NCBI GenBank assembly: GCA_014896355.1
Contig: JADBKO010000014.1
Span: forward strand, 1 to 48,628
Direction: 5' to 3'
From: Bacillota bacterium
Lineage (GTDB): Bacteria > Bacillota > UBA5301 > Bu52
Length of the DNA: 48,628 nt
Part shown: positions 21,963 to 31,159 of the stretch, piece after piece
Layout: each line of letters starts with the position of its first letter
How positions within the stretch are numbered: position 1 is the stretch's first letter
Notes under the pieces: generated by a model
What the model saw: only the letters and a program-made list of their open reading frames with translations
What the model was told of the DNA's origin: nothing
Database searches by the model: none
Program-made: the position numbers and the translations under genes

Positions 21963-23624
21963 GTGCCGGAGTCTGCGATGAGACACCGGTGGTCCGGTAC
22001 GCTTCTGTCCAGCCGAGCCAACCGAAAGCGCCGGACCAGGAAAATGTCAGAGCGGGGGGAGGAAGCGGTATCTGCCGCGCTCCGTATGGCCTTGCAGCCT
22101 GAGGTGCGGCCCGATTTGCAGCCCGGGCCGCAGGCCGGGATGCATGAAGAGCCTGAGCTGGCTCAGCTAATTCCCGAGGCTGTGGCGCGGCGGCTGCGGA
22201 TCGCGCCCAAGAGCTTGGCCAAGGGTACCCTGGCTGTGGCGTGTCCGGACGCCGCCGTCCCAGGCCTCGAGTTGCGCCGCGAACTGGAGTTGTTCACCGG
22301 CCTGCGGGTGGCGATGGTGCCCGTGGGTGAGGCGGAGTTCGCTGCGTTACTGGCCCGGGTCTACGGCCGCCCCACGCAATCCATGGAACAAGTTTTGCAC
22401 GAAGTCAGCGCCGGTCTCGGCGACGGCGTAGAGGTCGTGGCCGGCCCCGATGAGGGCGAAGGGGTGGCGGGAACAGGGGCAGACTCCGGCGGCGCTTACC
22501 GGCTAGAGGATCTGGCCAACGACGCCCCCGTGGTGCGCGTGGTCAATTCCATTCTGAGCGAGGCCGTGCAAAGGCGCGCCAGCGACGTGCACATCGAGCC
22601 CCTGGAGCGGGGTATGCGGGTGCGCCTGCGTGTCGACGGTGTGCTCTACGACATGACTCCGCCGCCACGGCGCCTGTATTTGGGCATCGTCTCCCGCCTC
22701 AAAATCATGGCTGGCTTGGACATTGCCGAAAAGCGCCTCCCCCAGGACGGCCGTATCCGCATCCGCCTGCTGGGCCGCGAGATGGACTTACGCGTCTCGA
22801 CTTTGCCCGTGATGCATGGCGAAAGCGTAGTCTTGCGTCTGTTGGATCGGGATGCTGGGCTTCTGGACCTGGCCAGCCTGGGCCTCTCAGTGGACGGGGA
22901 GCACCTGTTTCGTCAGACGCTCACCCTGGGCCACGGGATCATCCTGGTGACCGGTCCCACGGGAAGCGGCAAGACCACCACGCTCTACGCCGCCCTGAGC
23001 GCCCTCAACAGCCCGGGCAAGAAGATCATCACCATCGAGGATCCGGTGGAATATGAGCTGCCGGGCATCAATCAGGTACCCGTCAAGCCGAAGATCGGCT
23101 TTACTTTCGCCAATGGCTTGCGCAGCATCGTACGCCAGGACCCGGACATCATCATGGTGGGGGAGATCCGCGACGCAGAAACGGCGGAGATTGCCATCCA
23201 ATCTGCCCTTACCGGGCATCTGGTCCTGTCGACGCTACATACCAACGACGCCCCGTCGGCCATGACCCGCCTGCTGGAAATGGGCCTGGAGCCCTACCTG
23301 GTAGCTTCCACCGTGCGCCTCGTCATTGCTCAGCGGCTGGTGCGCCTTTTGTGCCAGGCCTGCAAACGCCCAGGCGGCCAGGGATTCGTGGCTGCCGGCT
23401 GCCCGCAGTGCGATGGGATCGGCTATTGGGGCCGGACCGGCATCTATGAGCTCTTGCCGGTGGACGAGGAGGTGCGTAATCTGGTGGAGCGGCGTGCCAC
23501 TAGCCAGGAGATCCGCGGCTGGGCCGTGAGCCATGGCATGCGGGGCCTGCTGGAAGACGGCATGGCCAAGGTCCAGGTGGGGATCACCAGTGTGGAGGAA
23601 GTCTTGCGGGTGGCAAACGGGTGA
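21963..23624 (+). CDS. gspE: type II secretion / pilus assembly ATPase GspE
   Basis: A 553-residue hexameric ATPase that drives pseudopilus assembly at the inner membrane. N-terminal N1/N2-like domain (LIPEAVARRLRIAPKSLAKG) precedes the motor: Walker A GPTGSGKTTT (from residue 331), Asp box ITIEDPVEYELPGINQ, Walker B DPDIIMVGEIRDAET, His box TGHLVLSTLHTNDA. A four-cysteine zinc loop (LCQAC...CPQC) near residue 465 is shorter than in most homologues. Only eight bases separate it from the gspC remnant, so it belongs to the same operon and lies downstream of the prophage insertion. GTG start with AAGGGA upstream; ATG at 22044 is an alternative. Confidence 0.94.
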   Translation: MPESAMRHRWSGTLLSSRANRKRRTRKMSERGEEAVSAALRMALQPEVRPDLQPGPQAGMHEEPELAQLIPEAVARRLRIAPKSLAKGTLAVACPDAAVPGLELRRELELFTGLRVAMVPVGEAEFAALLARVYGRPTQSMEQVLHEVSAGLGDGVEVVAGPDEGEGVAGTGADSGGAYRLEDLANDAPVVRVVNSILSEAVQRRASDVHIEPLERGMRVRLRVDGVLYDMTPPPRRLYLGIVSRLKIMAGLDIAEKRLPQDGRIRIRLLGREMDLRVSTLPVMHGESVVLRLLDRDAGLLDLASLGLSVDGEHLFRQTLTLGHGIILVTGPTGSGKTTTLYAALSALNSPGKKIITIEDPVEYELPGINQVPVKPKIGFTFANGLRSIVRQDPDIIMVGEIRDAETAEIAIQSALTGHLVLSTLHTNDAPSAMTRLLEMGLEPYLVASTVRLVIAQRLVRLLCQACKRPGGQGFVAAGCPQCDGIGYWGRTGIYELLPVDEEVRNLVERRATSQEIRGWAVSHGMRGLLEDGMAKVQVGITSVEEVLRVANG

Positions 23625-23740
23625 TGTGGTCTAGGCGGGTGATGCGACCAGAAGGCGATGCCGCGGGTGACGCGGCCAACAGGTAATGGAGCCTTTACGT
23701 GACGCGGGCAGCGATTGAGGGCACGGGGAGGTGGGCCGAA

Positions 23741-25105
23741 GTGGGCGGGGCGGAGATGCAGGAGTTTGCCTATCAGGCCATGGACGCCGCAGGCAAGATG
23801 GTCGCAGGCGCTGTGTGGGGGAGAGACAGGGCCTCGGCAGCCGCAAGCTTGCGCCAGCAGGGGCTGTTTCCTGTGTGGCTGGTGCCTGTAGCAGGCCCGG
23901 GCCGGGGGCCGGGATCGTCCCGGCTGCGGGCCGCCGGGCCTGTATCGGCGAGCGCGTCCGTGCGTGCGGGCGGGCAGGGGATCGGTGCGGGAGCAGGAAC
24001 CGGCGCCGGTTCGGGGATCGGGATCGCTCCGGATGCTGCCCTTCGCAAGCGCCGGGGGCCGCGCCTTCCGTTGCGGGACCTGGCCCGGGCCACCGGGCAA
24101 CTGGCAGGTCTGCTGGCCGCCGGGGTGCCGCTGGACCGCAGCCTGGCGGTTCTGGTCAGCGCCGGACAGGGGTCCCTGCACAGAGAAGCGCTGCCGCAAA
24201 TCCAGCGTTGGGTGGAATCCGGCAGCGGTTTGGCCGAAGCCCTGGAGCGCAGCGAATTTCGCTTCCCTGGTACCTACACAGGCGCAGTCCGGGCCGGCGA
24301 AAGCGCAGGGGCGCTGCCAGCCGTGCTGCTGCGGCTGGCGGAGTTTCTGAGCCGCGAGGACCAGCTGCGGCGCGAGTTACGTTCCAGCCTCATTTATCCG
24401 ATGATTACGTTGAGTTTTGCCGCAGCCGCAGTGACGGTCATCTTGACGGTGGTGGTACCCAGGTTTTCTGGCATCCTGGCGGATTCCGGGCAGCAACTGC
24501 CCTTTCCTACGCAGATTCTGGTGGGCCTCGGGTGGGGCTTCAGCCATTTCGGCTGGGTCATAATGCTGGCTCTGGCCGCGTTTCTGGCTATCCTTCGCTG
24601 GAGTGGGGCTGGTAATGTCCTGGCCTGTTGGTGGGATAGACAGCGCCTGACTCTGCCAGGCATCGGTCTGTTCGTCCGTTTGACTTTGCAGAGCCAGTTT
24701 TTCCGGACCCTGGGGTTGCTCCTAAACAGCGGTGTTCCCCTGAGCACCGCTCTGGACACGGCGATCCGGGCGGTGGACAGCCCCAGCGCCCAGGAGGCCT
24801 TCGCCCAGGCGGCGGTTCGGGTGCGCGAAGGCGCCAGTCTGGCTGGCGCGCTGCGCCAGACCGGGCTGTGTGACGGTGCGGGGCTGGAGATGGTGCGGGT
24901 GGGCGAGGAGACGGGCGCGCTGGCCGCTGCTTTGCAGAATGTGGCCAGCCAGGCGGATCAGGATGTGCAGATGGCGCTGAAGACCGTCATGGCCTGGCTG
25001 GAGCCGGCCATCATTCTGCTTTTGGCCGGGGTCGTGGCGTTCGTCGCCTTGTCCATGTTGCTGCCGGTGCTGTCTTTGAACATGGCGGGTATGCCGCAGC
25101 CGTGA
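23741..25105 (+). CDS. gspF: type II secretion / pilus platform protein GspF
   Basis: A 454-residue inner-membrane protein of the GspF/PilC family. It begins with the conserved FAYQAMDAAGKMVAGAV, then has an unusual Gly/Ala-rich linker (about residues 60-120), then two GspF domains: PLRDLARATGQLAGLLAAGV with LDRSLAVL, and LTLQSQFFRTLGLLLNSGVP with LSTALDTAI. Three membrane helices are visible (IYPMITLSFAAAAVTVILTV; WVIMLALAAFLAI; AIILLLAGVVAFVALSMLLP). GTG at 23741 has GGGAGG nine bases upstream; ATG at 23756 fits family starts equally well. It anchors the pseudopilus base and contacts GspE. Confidence 0.92.
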   Translation: MGGAEMQEFAYQAMDAAGKMVAGAVWGRDRASAAASLRQQGLFPVWLVPVAGPGRGPGSSRLRAAGPVSASASVRAGGQGIGAGAGTGAGSGIGIAPDAALRKRRGPRLPLRDLARATGQLAGLLAAGVPLDRSLAVLVSAGQGSLHREALPQIQRWVESGSGLAEALERSEFRFPGTYTGAVRAGESAGALPAVLLRLAEFLSREDQLRRELRSSLIYPMITLSFAAAAVTVILTVVVPRFSGILADSGQQLPFPTQILVGLGWGFSHFGWVIMLALAAFLAILRWSGAGNVLACWWDRQRLTLPGIGLFVRLTLQSQFFRTLGLLLNSGVPLSTALDTAIRAVDSPSAQEAFAQAAVRVREGASLAGALRQTGLCDGAGLEMVRVGEETGALAAALQNVASQADQDVQMALKTVMAWLEPAIILLLAGVVAFVALSMLLPVLSLNMAGMPQP

Positions 25106-25211
25106 AATGGATCTGGGGCCGGACGAACGCGAAACGTCTCGGTGCGCGGCAATTCGCAGCAGGACATTTCGGCTCAACCTTTTAACCCTCGACTTACGGA
25201 GGCGCGATCGC

Positions 25212-25649
25212 ATGCAACCGGAACGAACTGCTGGACAAGCCGGGTTCACCCTGTTGGAAGTCCTCGTGGTGATGATGATCATCGGGCTCTTGGCAGCTTT
25301 CGTGGCGCCCAGCGTTTTTCACCGCCTGGATGAATCCCGCCGGGTGGCGGCGCAAAACCAGATCGCTATCTTCGGTACCGCCCTGGAAAACTACCGGCTG
25401 GACGTAGGGCAGTTTCCCACCACAGAGCAGGGGCTGCCCGCGCTGCTGGAACCGCCGTCGGTACCGCCTGCGGCCGAGCACTGGAACGGCCCGTATCTGG
25501 AAAAGAAAGTGCCACTGGACCCCTGGGGGCATGCGTATGTGTATCGTTGCCCGGGCGACCACAACCCGCGCTCATACGATCTCTATTCATACGGCAAGGA
25601 TGGGCGCGAAGGGGGCACGGGACCCGATGCGGATGTGGTCAATTGGTAA
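25212..25649 (+). CDS. gspG: major pseudopilin GspG
   Basis: A 145-residue pseudopilin. A short leader ending GQAG precedes the processing site and the methylatable Phe: G/FTLLEVLVVMMIIGLLAAFV forms the N-terminal helix with the required Glu at +5. The C-terminal calcium-binding loop typical of GspG is clear: DPWGHAYVYRCPGDHN, SYDLYSYGKDGREGGTGPDA. It would polymerise into the pseudopilus. GGAGG lies nine bases before the ATG at 25212. The following gene overlaps it by 23 bases. A prepilin peptidase gene is not in the window. Confidence 0.95.
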   Translation: MQPERTAGQAGFTLLEVLVVMMIIGLLAAFVAPSVFHRLDESRRVAAQNQIAIFGTALENYRLDVGQFPTTEQGLPALLEPPSVPPAAEHWNGPYLEKKVPLDPWGHAYVYRCPGDHNPRSYDLYSYGKDGREGGTGPDADVVNW

Positions 25650-25884
25650 AGACGGCCGCGCCGGCCAGGCAGGTTTCACTCTCCTGGAGGTCCTGGCCGC
25701 CGTGGCCCTCATCGGCTTGGTACTGGCCGTGGCCTTGGAAGCCTTAAGAGCACTGAACCGGACGGTGCACCGGTGCGAGGTGGCCCAATCGGCTTTGGTC
25801 CAGCAGCTGGCCAGGGATGTGCCCTCCTTCGAGGATTTCTTTGCCTCAGGGCGTCCCGTTTCACCCGGGAGGGCCGCGCCGTGA
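25627..25884 (+). CDS. short minor pseudopilin, GspI-like
   Basis: An 85-residue prepilin with leader GRAGQAG and helix FTLLEVLAAVALIGLVLAVA containing the +5 Glu. The globular part is only about 45 residues (NRTVHRCEVAQSALVQQLAR), shorter than usual GspI (about 120), so it may be a minimal or degenerate subunit. Position between gspG and gspJ suggests GspI, though GspH cannot be excluded. It overlaps gspG by 23 bases and gspJ by four (GTGA), giving tight translational coupling. ATG at 25633 is an alternative start. Confidence 0.78.
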   Translation: MRMWSIGKDGRAGQAGFTLLEVLAAVALIGLVLAVALEALRALNRTVHRCEVAQSALVQQLARDVPSFEDFFASGRPVSPGRAAP

Positions 25885-26738
25885 GAAGGCGCCTCTGCAC
25901 TTCGCGGACTGCGCGGACTGCGCGGACTGCGCAGAGTGCGCGGCACGGCATATGTGCGCCTGGCTTGACGGGTGGGCGCGGTGGCTCTGCAGCGGGCGCG
26001 TACGCCGAGACGGGGTTCACCCTTATCGAGCTTCTGGTGGCCCTGGCCTTGAGCACCCTGGTGATCCTGGCCGCGGGCAGTTCCATCCGGCAGGCCTATG
26101 TCCAGTGGTCCGCGATCCGCTACCGCCTGGCGTGCGACCGGCAATGGGCTCAGCTGGCGATCCAGCTGGATCAGGATCTGCGCTCCGCCTCGCGCTATGG
26201 GCATCCGCAGGGAGTCTTTCGGCCGGTGGTGTCCGGGGGGCGCAGCGCGGCGGAGCGGGCCTTTGCCCACAGCGGCGGAAGCAGTTTCTTGACCGGGGAT
26301 GTCCAGGGTCTAGAGGTGCTGATCTGGGGAGGCCCGGCTGGGCTGGCCAGGGTCACTTACGCATTTGCGGTGGCCGAGGGCGTCTTGGTGCGGAGGTATG
26401 ACCCGCTGGCGGATCTTCAGGAGGAAACGGATGGCCCGAGGGCTGGTGGCTGGACTGCGGCTGCTGCGGGAACACAGCAACCTCTGGACCGAGGGCGGCC
26501 GCCGGACCTGCAAAGCACCGAAGAGGTTTGGGTGGCACACCTGCGGGGTACGGAGTTTGCCTACCAAGACCCGGAAACCGGCCAATGGGAGGCGTCTTGG
26601 CCGGGTACACCTCAGGAGCCCTTCCCTGCCGCTGTTCGGCTGGTTTTGCGCTTTGTTCCCGGCCCTTCGGGAGGTACGGTGACGCCGCCGCCCATCGTGA
26701 TCCCTATGGCCCCGATGGTGGTGGATGCGCACTCCTGA
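25881..26738 (+). CDS. minor pseudopilin GspJ-like
   Basis: A 285-residue prepilin. After a long basic leader of about 42 residues comes the processing site in YAETG/FTLIELLVALALSTLVI with Glu at +5. The globular part (VQWSAIRYRLACDRQWAQLA, LDQDLRSASRYG, SGGSSFLTGDVQGLEVLIWG) matches the GspJ/PulJ pattern. The leader is odd: near-perfect 9-base repeats (25908-25935) encode RTARTARTAQ. GTG start in a GTGA overlap with the previous gene; GGAGG lies eight bases upstream. GspJ forms the pseudopilus tip with I and K. Confidence 0.85.
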   Translation: MRRRLCTSRTARTARTAQSARHGICAPGLTGGRGGSAAGAYAETGFTLIELLVALALSTLVILAAGSSIRQAYVQWSAIRYRLACDRQWAQLAIQLDQDLRSASRYGHPQGVFRPVVSGGRSAAERAFAHSGGSSFLTGDVQGLEVLIWGGPAGLARVTYAFAVAEGVLVRRYDPLADLQEETDGPRAGGWTAAAAGTQQPLDRGRPPDLQSTEEVWVAHLRGTEFAYQDPETGQWEASWPGTPQEPFPAAVRLVLRFVPGPSGGTVTPPPIVIPMAPMVVDAHS

Positions 26739-26868
26739 ATACGCAGTAATTTTGCGGGCGCATGGCTCGCTGAGTCTGTTGAGGATCTGCCAGGAGTGCG
26801 CCGAAGCTTGCTGGATGGCTCCTGCTGGATGGCCACGCGGCGGCTGGAACCGGAAGGGGAAGCGCTGA

Positions 26869-28425
26869 ATGAACCGCCAGGTGAACTGCCGGGAGAACCC
26901 CCGGGAGAAAACTGAATCACAGTGCCGCGCAGCGGACCGCCGGGCGGCGCCCCATGGCGCAGGAGCGGGCGGTCGGGCGTTCGGCGGTGGCCAACAGGAG
27001 GGGGCAGCATTCCTCATCACGCTGGTTGCGGTGGTGCTGGTGTCGCTGTTGGTGGGGCTGATATCCGAGCTGGTGCATACCCACGTGCAGCAGGTGGACC
27101 GGTGGAAGGCTTACGCTGCTGCCCATGCCGCAGTGGAACGGCAGGTCTCCATCGCCCTAGAGGCCCTATTGGCCCAGCAGGCTTCGGGCGAGGGCTCGGC
27201 GGCCACGGCGTCCTTTGAGGAGGTTCCCCGGGCGACCAGGACTCTTGCCGGGCCGGCAGCCGGGGCGCCGGCGGTTCCGGGCGGCATGCAGGCGGGAGGA
27301 AGCTACCAGATTGTCAACCTGGGAGGGCGGATCAATGTCAACTCCGCGGACGAAAGCTTGTTGGCCCGCCTACCGGGCATGACGCCGGAGCGCCTGGATG
27401 CGCTGCTGGACTGGCGGGATGCCGATGGCCGCAGGCGTCCTTCGGGGGCCGAGCGAAGCGACTATGCGCGCGGCGGCATTCTTCCCTGGGTCCGCTATCG
27501 CCCTGCCGACGGCCTCATTCCTGCCATCGAGGAACTGACGTTGGTGCAGGGCTGGCGGGATTACGCGCGGCAGGTGGAACCTCTGCTGGGTGTCTACGGG
27601 CTGTACAATCTGGCGGTGGCGGCGCCGGATGGACTTTACAATGTTTTCGTCCGGGCGGGGATTGCCAGTGCTACTGCCCGCCGGGCGGTGGAGCAGATCG
27701 AGCAGGTGCGCAGCGAGTTGCGGGAATTGCGAGCTCCGGGCGGCGCCAGCGGCTCTGACTGGCCTCCCACGGACAGTACCGGCCCGCCTCTGGCGGAGGG
27801 TCCGGGTTCCCCCTCGGGCGGGGGTGCCGTTCCGGCCAAACCCCTGGAACTGGCTGACTGGCAGTTCCGCATCACCGCCCTATCTGTCAGCGACTGGGAG
27901 CGGGCCGCTCCCTTCGTGACGGTTCGCGGCACGATGGATGTAAACAGCGCCCGTCTGACGGTCCTGCAGGCCGTGATTGCCGCCGCTGGCGTGGAGCGGG
28001 GGTTGGCACTGCGCCTGGAAGAAGCCCGCAAAGGGCGTCCCTTTGCTAACGATGGAGAGGTTGCGCAGCTGGTGGGGTCCGAGAACTGGGCCCGGCTTCG
28101 GGACTACCTGACGGTGGGCTCTCGTTTTTTCCGCGTAGACGCTACGGGCTGGGCTGGTGTGGAAGGTGGGGCGGGGCCGGCTGAGGGAGCGGGCGCAGGT
28201 ACCGACCATCGCGTAGAGTGGGTACGGATCTGGGCGGATGTGGAGCTGGTAGCCACCGACGCGGGGGGGTCGCCCGGCTCCGGAGATGGCGGCGCGGGCG
28301 GGCAGACTGTGGTACGGTGGGCTCCGGGCGGAGCGGCAAAAGAGCGCTGGCAGGCTGTGGTTCTGCGCTGGCAGGAGCGGCGCGGAGCCGGCCTAGAGAC
28401 CGGAATAGAAGGGGTCGGGCAATGA
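26869..28425 (+). CDS. gspK: minor pseudopilin GspK-like
   Basis: A 518-residue tip pseudopilin. A long basic leader ends GGGQQEG before AAFLITLVAVVLVSLLVGLI; the +5 Glu is absent, a known GspK trait. The periplasmic part shows the two SAM-like helix-hairpin domains: SYQIVNLGGRINVNSADESL with LARLPGMTPERLDALLDWRD, and later VRGTMDVNSARLTVLQAV. The usual GspK insertion site carries Pro/Gly-rich linkers. Length exceeds E. coli/Klebsiella GspK (about 330). ATG preceded by GGAAGGGGA eight bases away. A 130-base gap without a gene separates it from gspJ. Confidence 0.9.
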   Translation: MNRQVNCRENPREKTESQCRAADRRAAPHGAGAGGRAFGGGQQEGAAFLITLVAVVLVSLLVGLISELVHTHVQQVDRWKAYAAAHAAVERQVSIALEALLAQQASGEGSAATASFEEVPRATRTLAGPAAGAPAVPGGMQAGGSYQIVNLGGRINVNSADESLLARLPGMTPERLDALLDWRDADGRRRPSGAERSDYARGGILPWVRYRPADGLIPAIEELTLVQGWRDYARQVEPLLGVYGLYNLAVAAPDGLYNVFVRAGIASATARRAVEQIEQVRSELRELRAPGGASGSDWPPTDSTGPPLAEGPGSPSGGGAVPAKPLELADWQFRITALSVSDWERAAPFVTVRGTMDVNSARLTVLQAVIAAAGVERGLALRLEEARKGRPFANDGEVAQLVGSENWARLRDYLTVGSRFFRVDATGWAGVEGGAGPAEGAGAGTDHRVEWVRIWADVELVATDAGGSPGSGDGGAGGQTVVRWAPGGAAKERWQAVVLRWQERRGAGLETGIEGVGQ

Positions 28426-28591
28426 TCAGGGAAGAAGCGAGGACCTGGCGGGTACGGGAAGTGGCGCCGCAGCCGAAGCGCCCGGAAGCTGGAGCTGGAT
28501 AGATCCAGGTCCGGGGTAGAGGGGAGGCGAGGGACAAACGCGGACGGGCGGTAACGAGCGCGCAGGGGACAAAGCGCAAGCGGGAGGCAGA

Positions 28592-30193
28592 TTGCGGGCT
28601 GAGGGCTTGGTATGGCTGCAACCAGCGGCAGGCCGGGCCCAGCTGGCCGTGTTGGAGCGCCCCCGGTTTCCATGGGCGAGGGTGAGCATCTGGACTCTGG
28701 CCCAGTCCTTGGCTGACTGCGAGCCTTCCCGTGAGCCCCAAGGCGTGGGCGGGTCGGCCGCAGCCGGCGATTCCCAGAGACTCCTGCAGATGCTGGCATC
28801 CCGCATGCGCCAGTCGGGGCGTAAAGGTGCTCAGGCTGGGAAGATGGTCCCGCCCCGAGGTCTGAACGGCATCGGATGGTGGGCTGTGTTGGGGGAGGAT
28901 CAGGTTTCGATTCGCCAGCTTCAGCTCCCGCCGATTCCGGCGGCCAATCTGGCAGGGGCTGTGGCACTGGAGGTGGAGCGGCTGACCCCCTGGCGGGCGG
29001 AGGACCTGCACATCCTTTGGCAGGCTCAATTTGCAAAGCACAGCGCGGGGTCCAAAAGTGGCTGGGACGTCCGCACCGTCCTTGTTCCCAGAGACCGTGT
29101 GCGCGCTCTCCTGGCCTCGTTTGCTGCAGTAGAGTGGCCGCTCCGGGGCGTGGTGGTGGCCGCGGCCCTGCCTCCAGGGACCGCCAGGGATAGCGCCCCG
29201 CAGAGCTCCGGTGCGGCCCAGGTCTGGGCTCTGATTCCTGGCCAGGTTTCTGTTGCGGGTGCGGCGCAGGAACTCAGCCTGGAGGCGGTGGCGCAAAGAG
29301 CCTTACTCAATGAGCGCCTGGACGGGCTGGCGAGGCTCCCCATGGGCGGCCTCCTTCAGCCGGACGGTTGGGAGCAGGCCGGCGGCTTCGTAGGAATGGC
29401 TGTTTCGGCCCCCTGTGAGAGTACGACCTCTGGCGCCCGAGCCGGTGTCTTGGAACCGGATACCATGGCGCGGCGGCACGGCCGGGCGTCGCGGCGCAGG
29501 TGGGCACCGTGGAAGACCGCCGGTCTGATCGCGCTCTTTGTGGGTGGACTGGCCCTTTGGCTGGCCGGGGAGCAGCTGAACCAGAAAGCGAGCCGGCTGC
29601 AGCGTCAGCAACTGCAAGCCACTCTGGCGTCGTTGCAGACACGCTTAGCCGGTCAGCAACAGCTTCAGCGGGAACTGCTGGCTGTGCAACGGCAACTGAA
29701 TCAGTTTCGCGCCCTGGACCAGCGTTTTGCGGATGTGACGCCCGCCCTCGCGGCAGTGGCTGCCGATCTGCCACCCGACACGTGGGTCCAATCCCTTTTG
29801 GTGGACGGTACCCGAGTGGAGATCCGGGCGGTGGGGCCAGATGCCGCCCGGGCTGCGGAGGATTTGGCCAGCTCGCCCGTTCTGCGTTCCGTGCGGCTGG
29901 AGGGTGTGGTCGCTACGGCCGGCGCGACGAGCGCGGTGGCTGTGGCCAGCACACCGGGTGCGGCCGATGGAACGGGCGTGATCGATATGGCTGGTGTGGA
30001 TGGCCCCGCGGCCCCTGCGGTTCCGGATCAAGGCGGTGCTGCGATGGGCTCGGGTTACGCTTCCAGGCCGGAGCCCGCTCAAAGCCAGGGTCGGCGGACG
30101 CAGCCGGGTACCCCGAACGAGCAGTTCACGCTGACGGCTCAGGCGGTACTGACCCCGGTGAGAGAGCCGGTGAAGAGCCGTGGGAGCGAATGA
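28592..30193 (+). CDS. GspL-like / PilM-PilN fusion protein
   Basis: A 533-residue inner-membrane protein. The N-terminal ~250 residues resemble the actin-like cytoplasmic domain of GspL/PilM (SIRQLQLPPIPAANLAGAVA, LEVERLTPWRAEDLHI, VLVPRDRVRALLASF). One membrane helix (TAGLIALFVGGLALWLAG, around residue 315) is followed by a coiled coil (RLQRQQLQATLASLQTRLAG) and a ferredoxin-like PilN/GspL domain (LAAVAADLPPDTWVQSLLVD). It couples GspE to the envelope part of the machine. TTG start at 28592 with GGGAGG four bases upstream; start not certain. The 166 bases before it hold nothing recognisable. Confidence 0.78.
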   Translation: MRAEGLVWLQPAAGRAQLAVLERPRFPWARVSIWTLAQSLADCEPSREPQGVGGSAAAGDSQRLLQMLASRMRQSGRKGAQAGKMVPPRGLNGIGWWAVLGEDQVSIRQLQLPPIPAANLAGAVALEVERLTPWRAEDLHILWQAQFAKHSAGSKSGWDVRTVLVPRDRVRALLASFAAVEWPLRGVVVAAALPPGTARDSAPQSSGAAQVWALIPGQVSVAGAAQELSLEAVAQRALLNERLDGLARLPMGGLLQPDGWEQAGGFVGMAVSAPCESTTSGARAGVLEPDTMARRHGRASRRRWAPWKTAGLIALFVGGLALWLAGEQLNQKASRLQRQQLQATLASLQTRLAGQQQLQRELLAVQRQLNQFRALDQRFADVTPALAAVAADLPPDTWVQSLLVDGTRVEIRAVGPDAARAAEDLASSPVLRSVRLEGVVATAGATSAVAVASTPGAADGTGVIDMAGVDGPAAPAVPDQGGAAMGSGYASRPEPAQSQGRRTQPGTPNEQFTLTAQAVLTPVREPVKSRGSE

Positions 30194-30194
30194 C

Positions 30195-30977
30195 ATGCGT
30201 CCAGAGAATGCTTTCGGTTCCAAGGTTTCCGATACTTTCTACGTTCTTGGTTCCAAGGAAGGCCTAACTCGCCGGGAGCGGGTGCTGCTGGCGGTTGCCG
30301 CGTTGGTCGCGGTGCTGGCGCTGGCCCTGCGGCTGTGGCCGGCTCCGGCGTCACAGGTGCCACAAGGGGCTTCCAGGCCTGTGGCCGTTCCGGAGGCCGA
30401 AACGCAAAACTTTACACCGGTGCAGCACCCTGCTTCGTCGTCGCCGCTTCCCTCTGTTACGGCTTCTTCCGTTCCGACTCGCCCCGCTGCGCCCTCAGCG
30501 GCTCCGATTGCCCCCACCTCGATGCCCCCCGGCCGCGGCGTGCCGTCTGCACCCGTCCCATCTCTGGCCGAGCTGGCGGCGCAGGTTTCTCTTCTTCAAC
30601 GGCGTTTGGCTTCACTCGCCGAGGTCCAGACGCAACTGGCCGATGCCCGCGAGGAACTACGCCGCACGGCTGGCGGGCTGTTTGTTGCGCCCACCGGGAC
30701 AGACCCCGTCCTTGCCTTTCTTTCCGGCATGACCCGGCTGGCCCGGGAAGCAGGGCTCTCCGTGATCACCTGGCAGATCGCCACCTACCCACCGGCGCCT
30801 CCTTTTGCGCCACTGGGCCTAGAGCTTCAGGCCTTCGCCTCATCCCAGGCCCTGGCCAGGTGGCTTGACGCCCTGGCCCATCAGCCTTACCAGGTCCGTG
30901 TGGTGCGGTTGCGCGCCGACCGGGAATGGACTCGCCTCCGTTTGAGCGCGACGCTGGTTGTTATCGTGGCCGAATAG
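30195..30977 (+). CDS. GspM/PilO-like inner-membrane protein
   Basis: A 260-residue protein with one membrane helix (LLAVAALVAVLALALRLW), a long Pro/Ser/Thr/Ala-rich linker (about residues 55-115), a coiled coil (LAELAAQVSLLQRRLASLAE) and a C-terminal ferredoxin-like domain (LEVHS-like segment GLELQAFASSQALARWLDAL, then VRLRADREWTRLRLSATLVV). This is the PilO/GspM architecture that pairs with GspL/PilN. Its ATG is the second base after the previous stop, with GGGAG eight bases upstream. It appears to be the last gene of the secretion operon. Confidence 0.82.
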   Translation: MRPENAFGSKVSDTFYVLGSKEGLTRRERVLLAVAALVAVLALALRLWPAPASQVPQGASRPVAVPEAETQNFTPVQHPASSSPLPSVTASSVPTRPAAPSAAPIAPTSMPPGRGVPSAPVPSLAELAAQVSLLQRRLASLAEVQTQLADAREELRRTAGGLFVAPTGTDPVLAFLSGMTRLAREAGLSVITWQIATYPPAPPFAPLGLELQAFASSQALARWLDALAHQPYQVRVVRLRADREWTRLRLSATLVVIVAE

Positions 30978-31159
30978 AGTGTATATACGGCCCCAGGAAC
31001 TCTTAATTTTTTCCTAGCGGATGCCGAATCGTTTGACTAGTGGGTTATCTGTTTCATCCAGCCCGGGAACTTGTGGCTCGGTCCCGGGCGGCTAGCGTTC
31101 CTCCATGTCCAGGCCCGCGTTTTCCTGCTCATAACCTTTTGTTAGCGAGGGGGACTCGT
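30978..31159. other. intergenic region before the first giant protein
   Basis: 182 bases with lower GC content. It holds GCCCGGGA (31061-31068) and TCCCGGGC (31082-31089), a perfect 8-bp inverted repeat with a 13-base loop, and TTGACT (31033-31038) without a convincing -10 at 16-18 bases. I compared it by eye with c-di-GMP riboswitch elements and saw no match. It probably contains the promoter of the giant gene. Confidence 0.5.

Noticed and set aside
28104-29296. Long minus-strand frames opposite gspK and the gspL-like gene
   Set aside because: Pro/Arg/Ser-rich products antisense to genes with recognisable domains.
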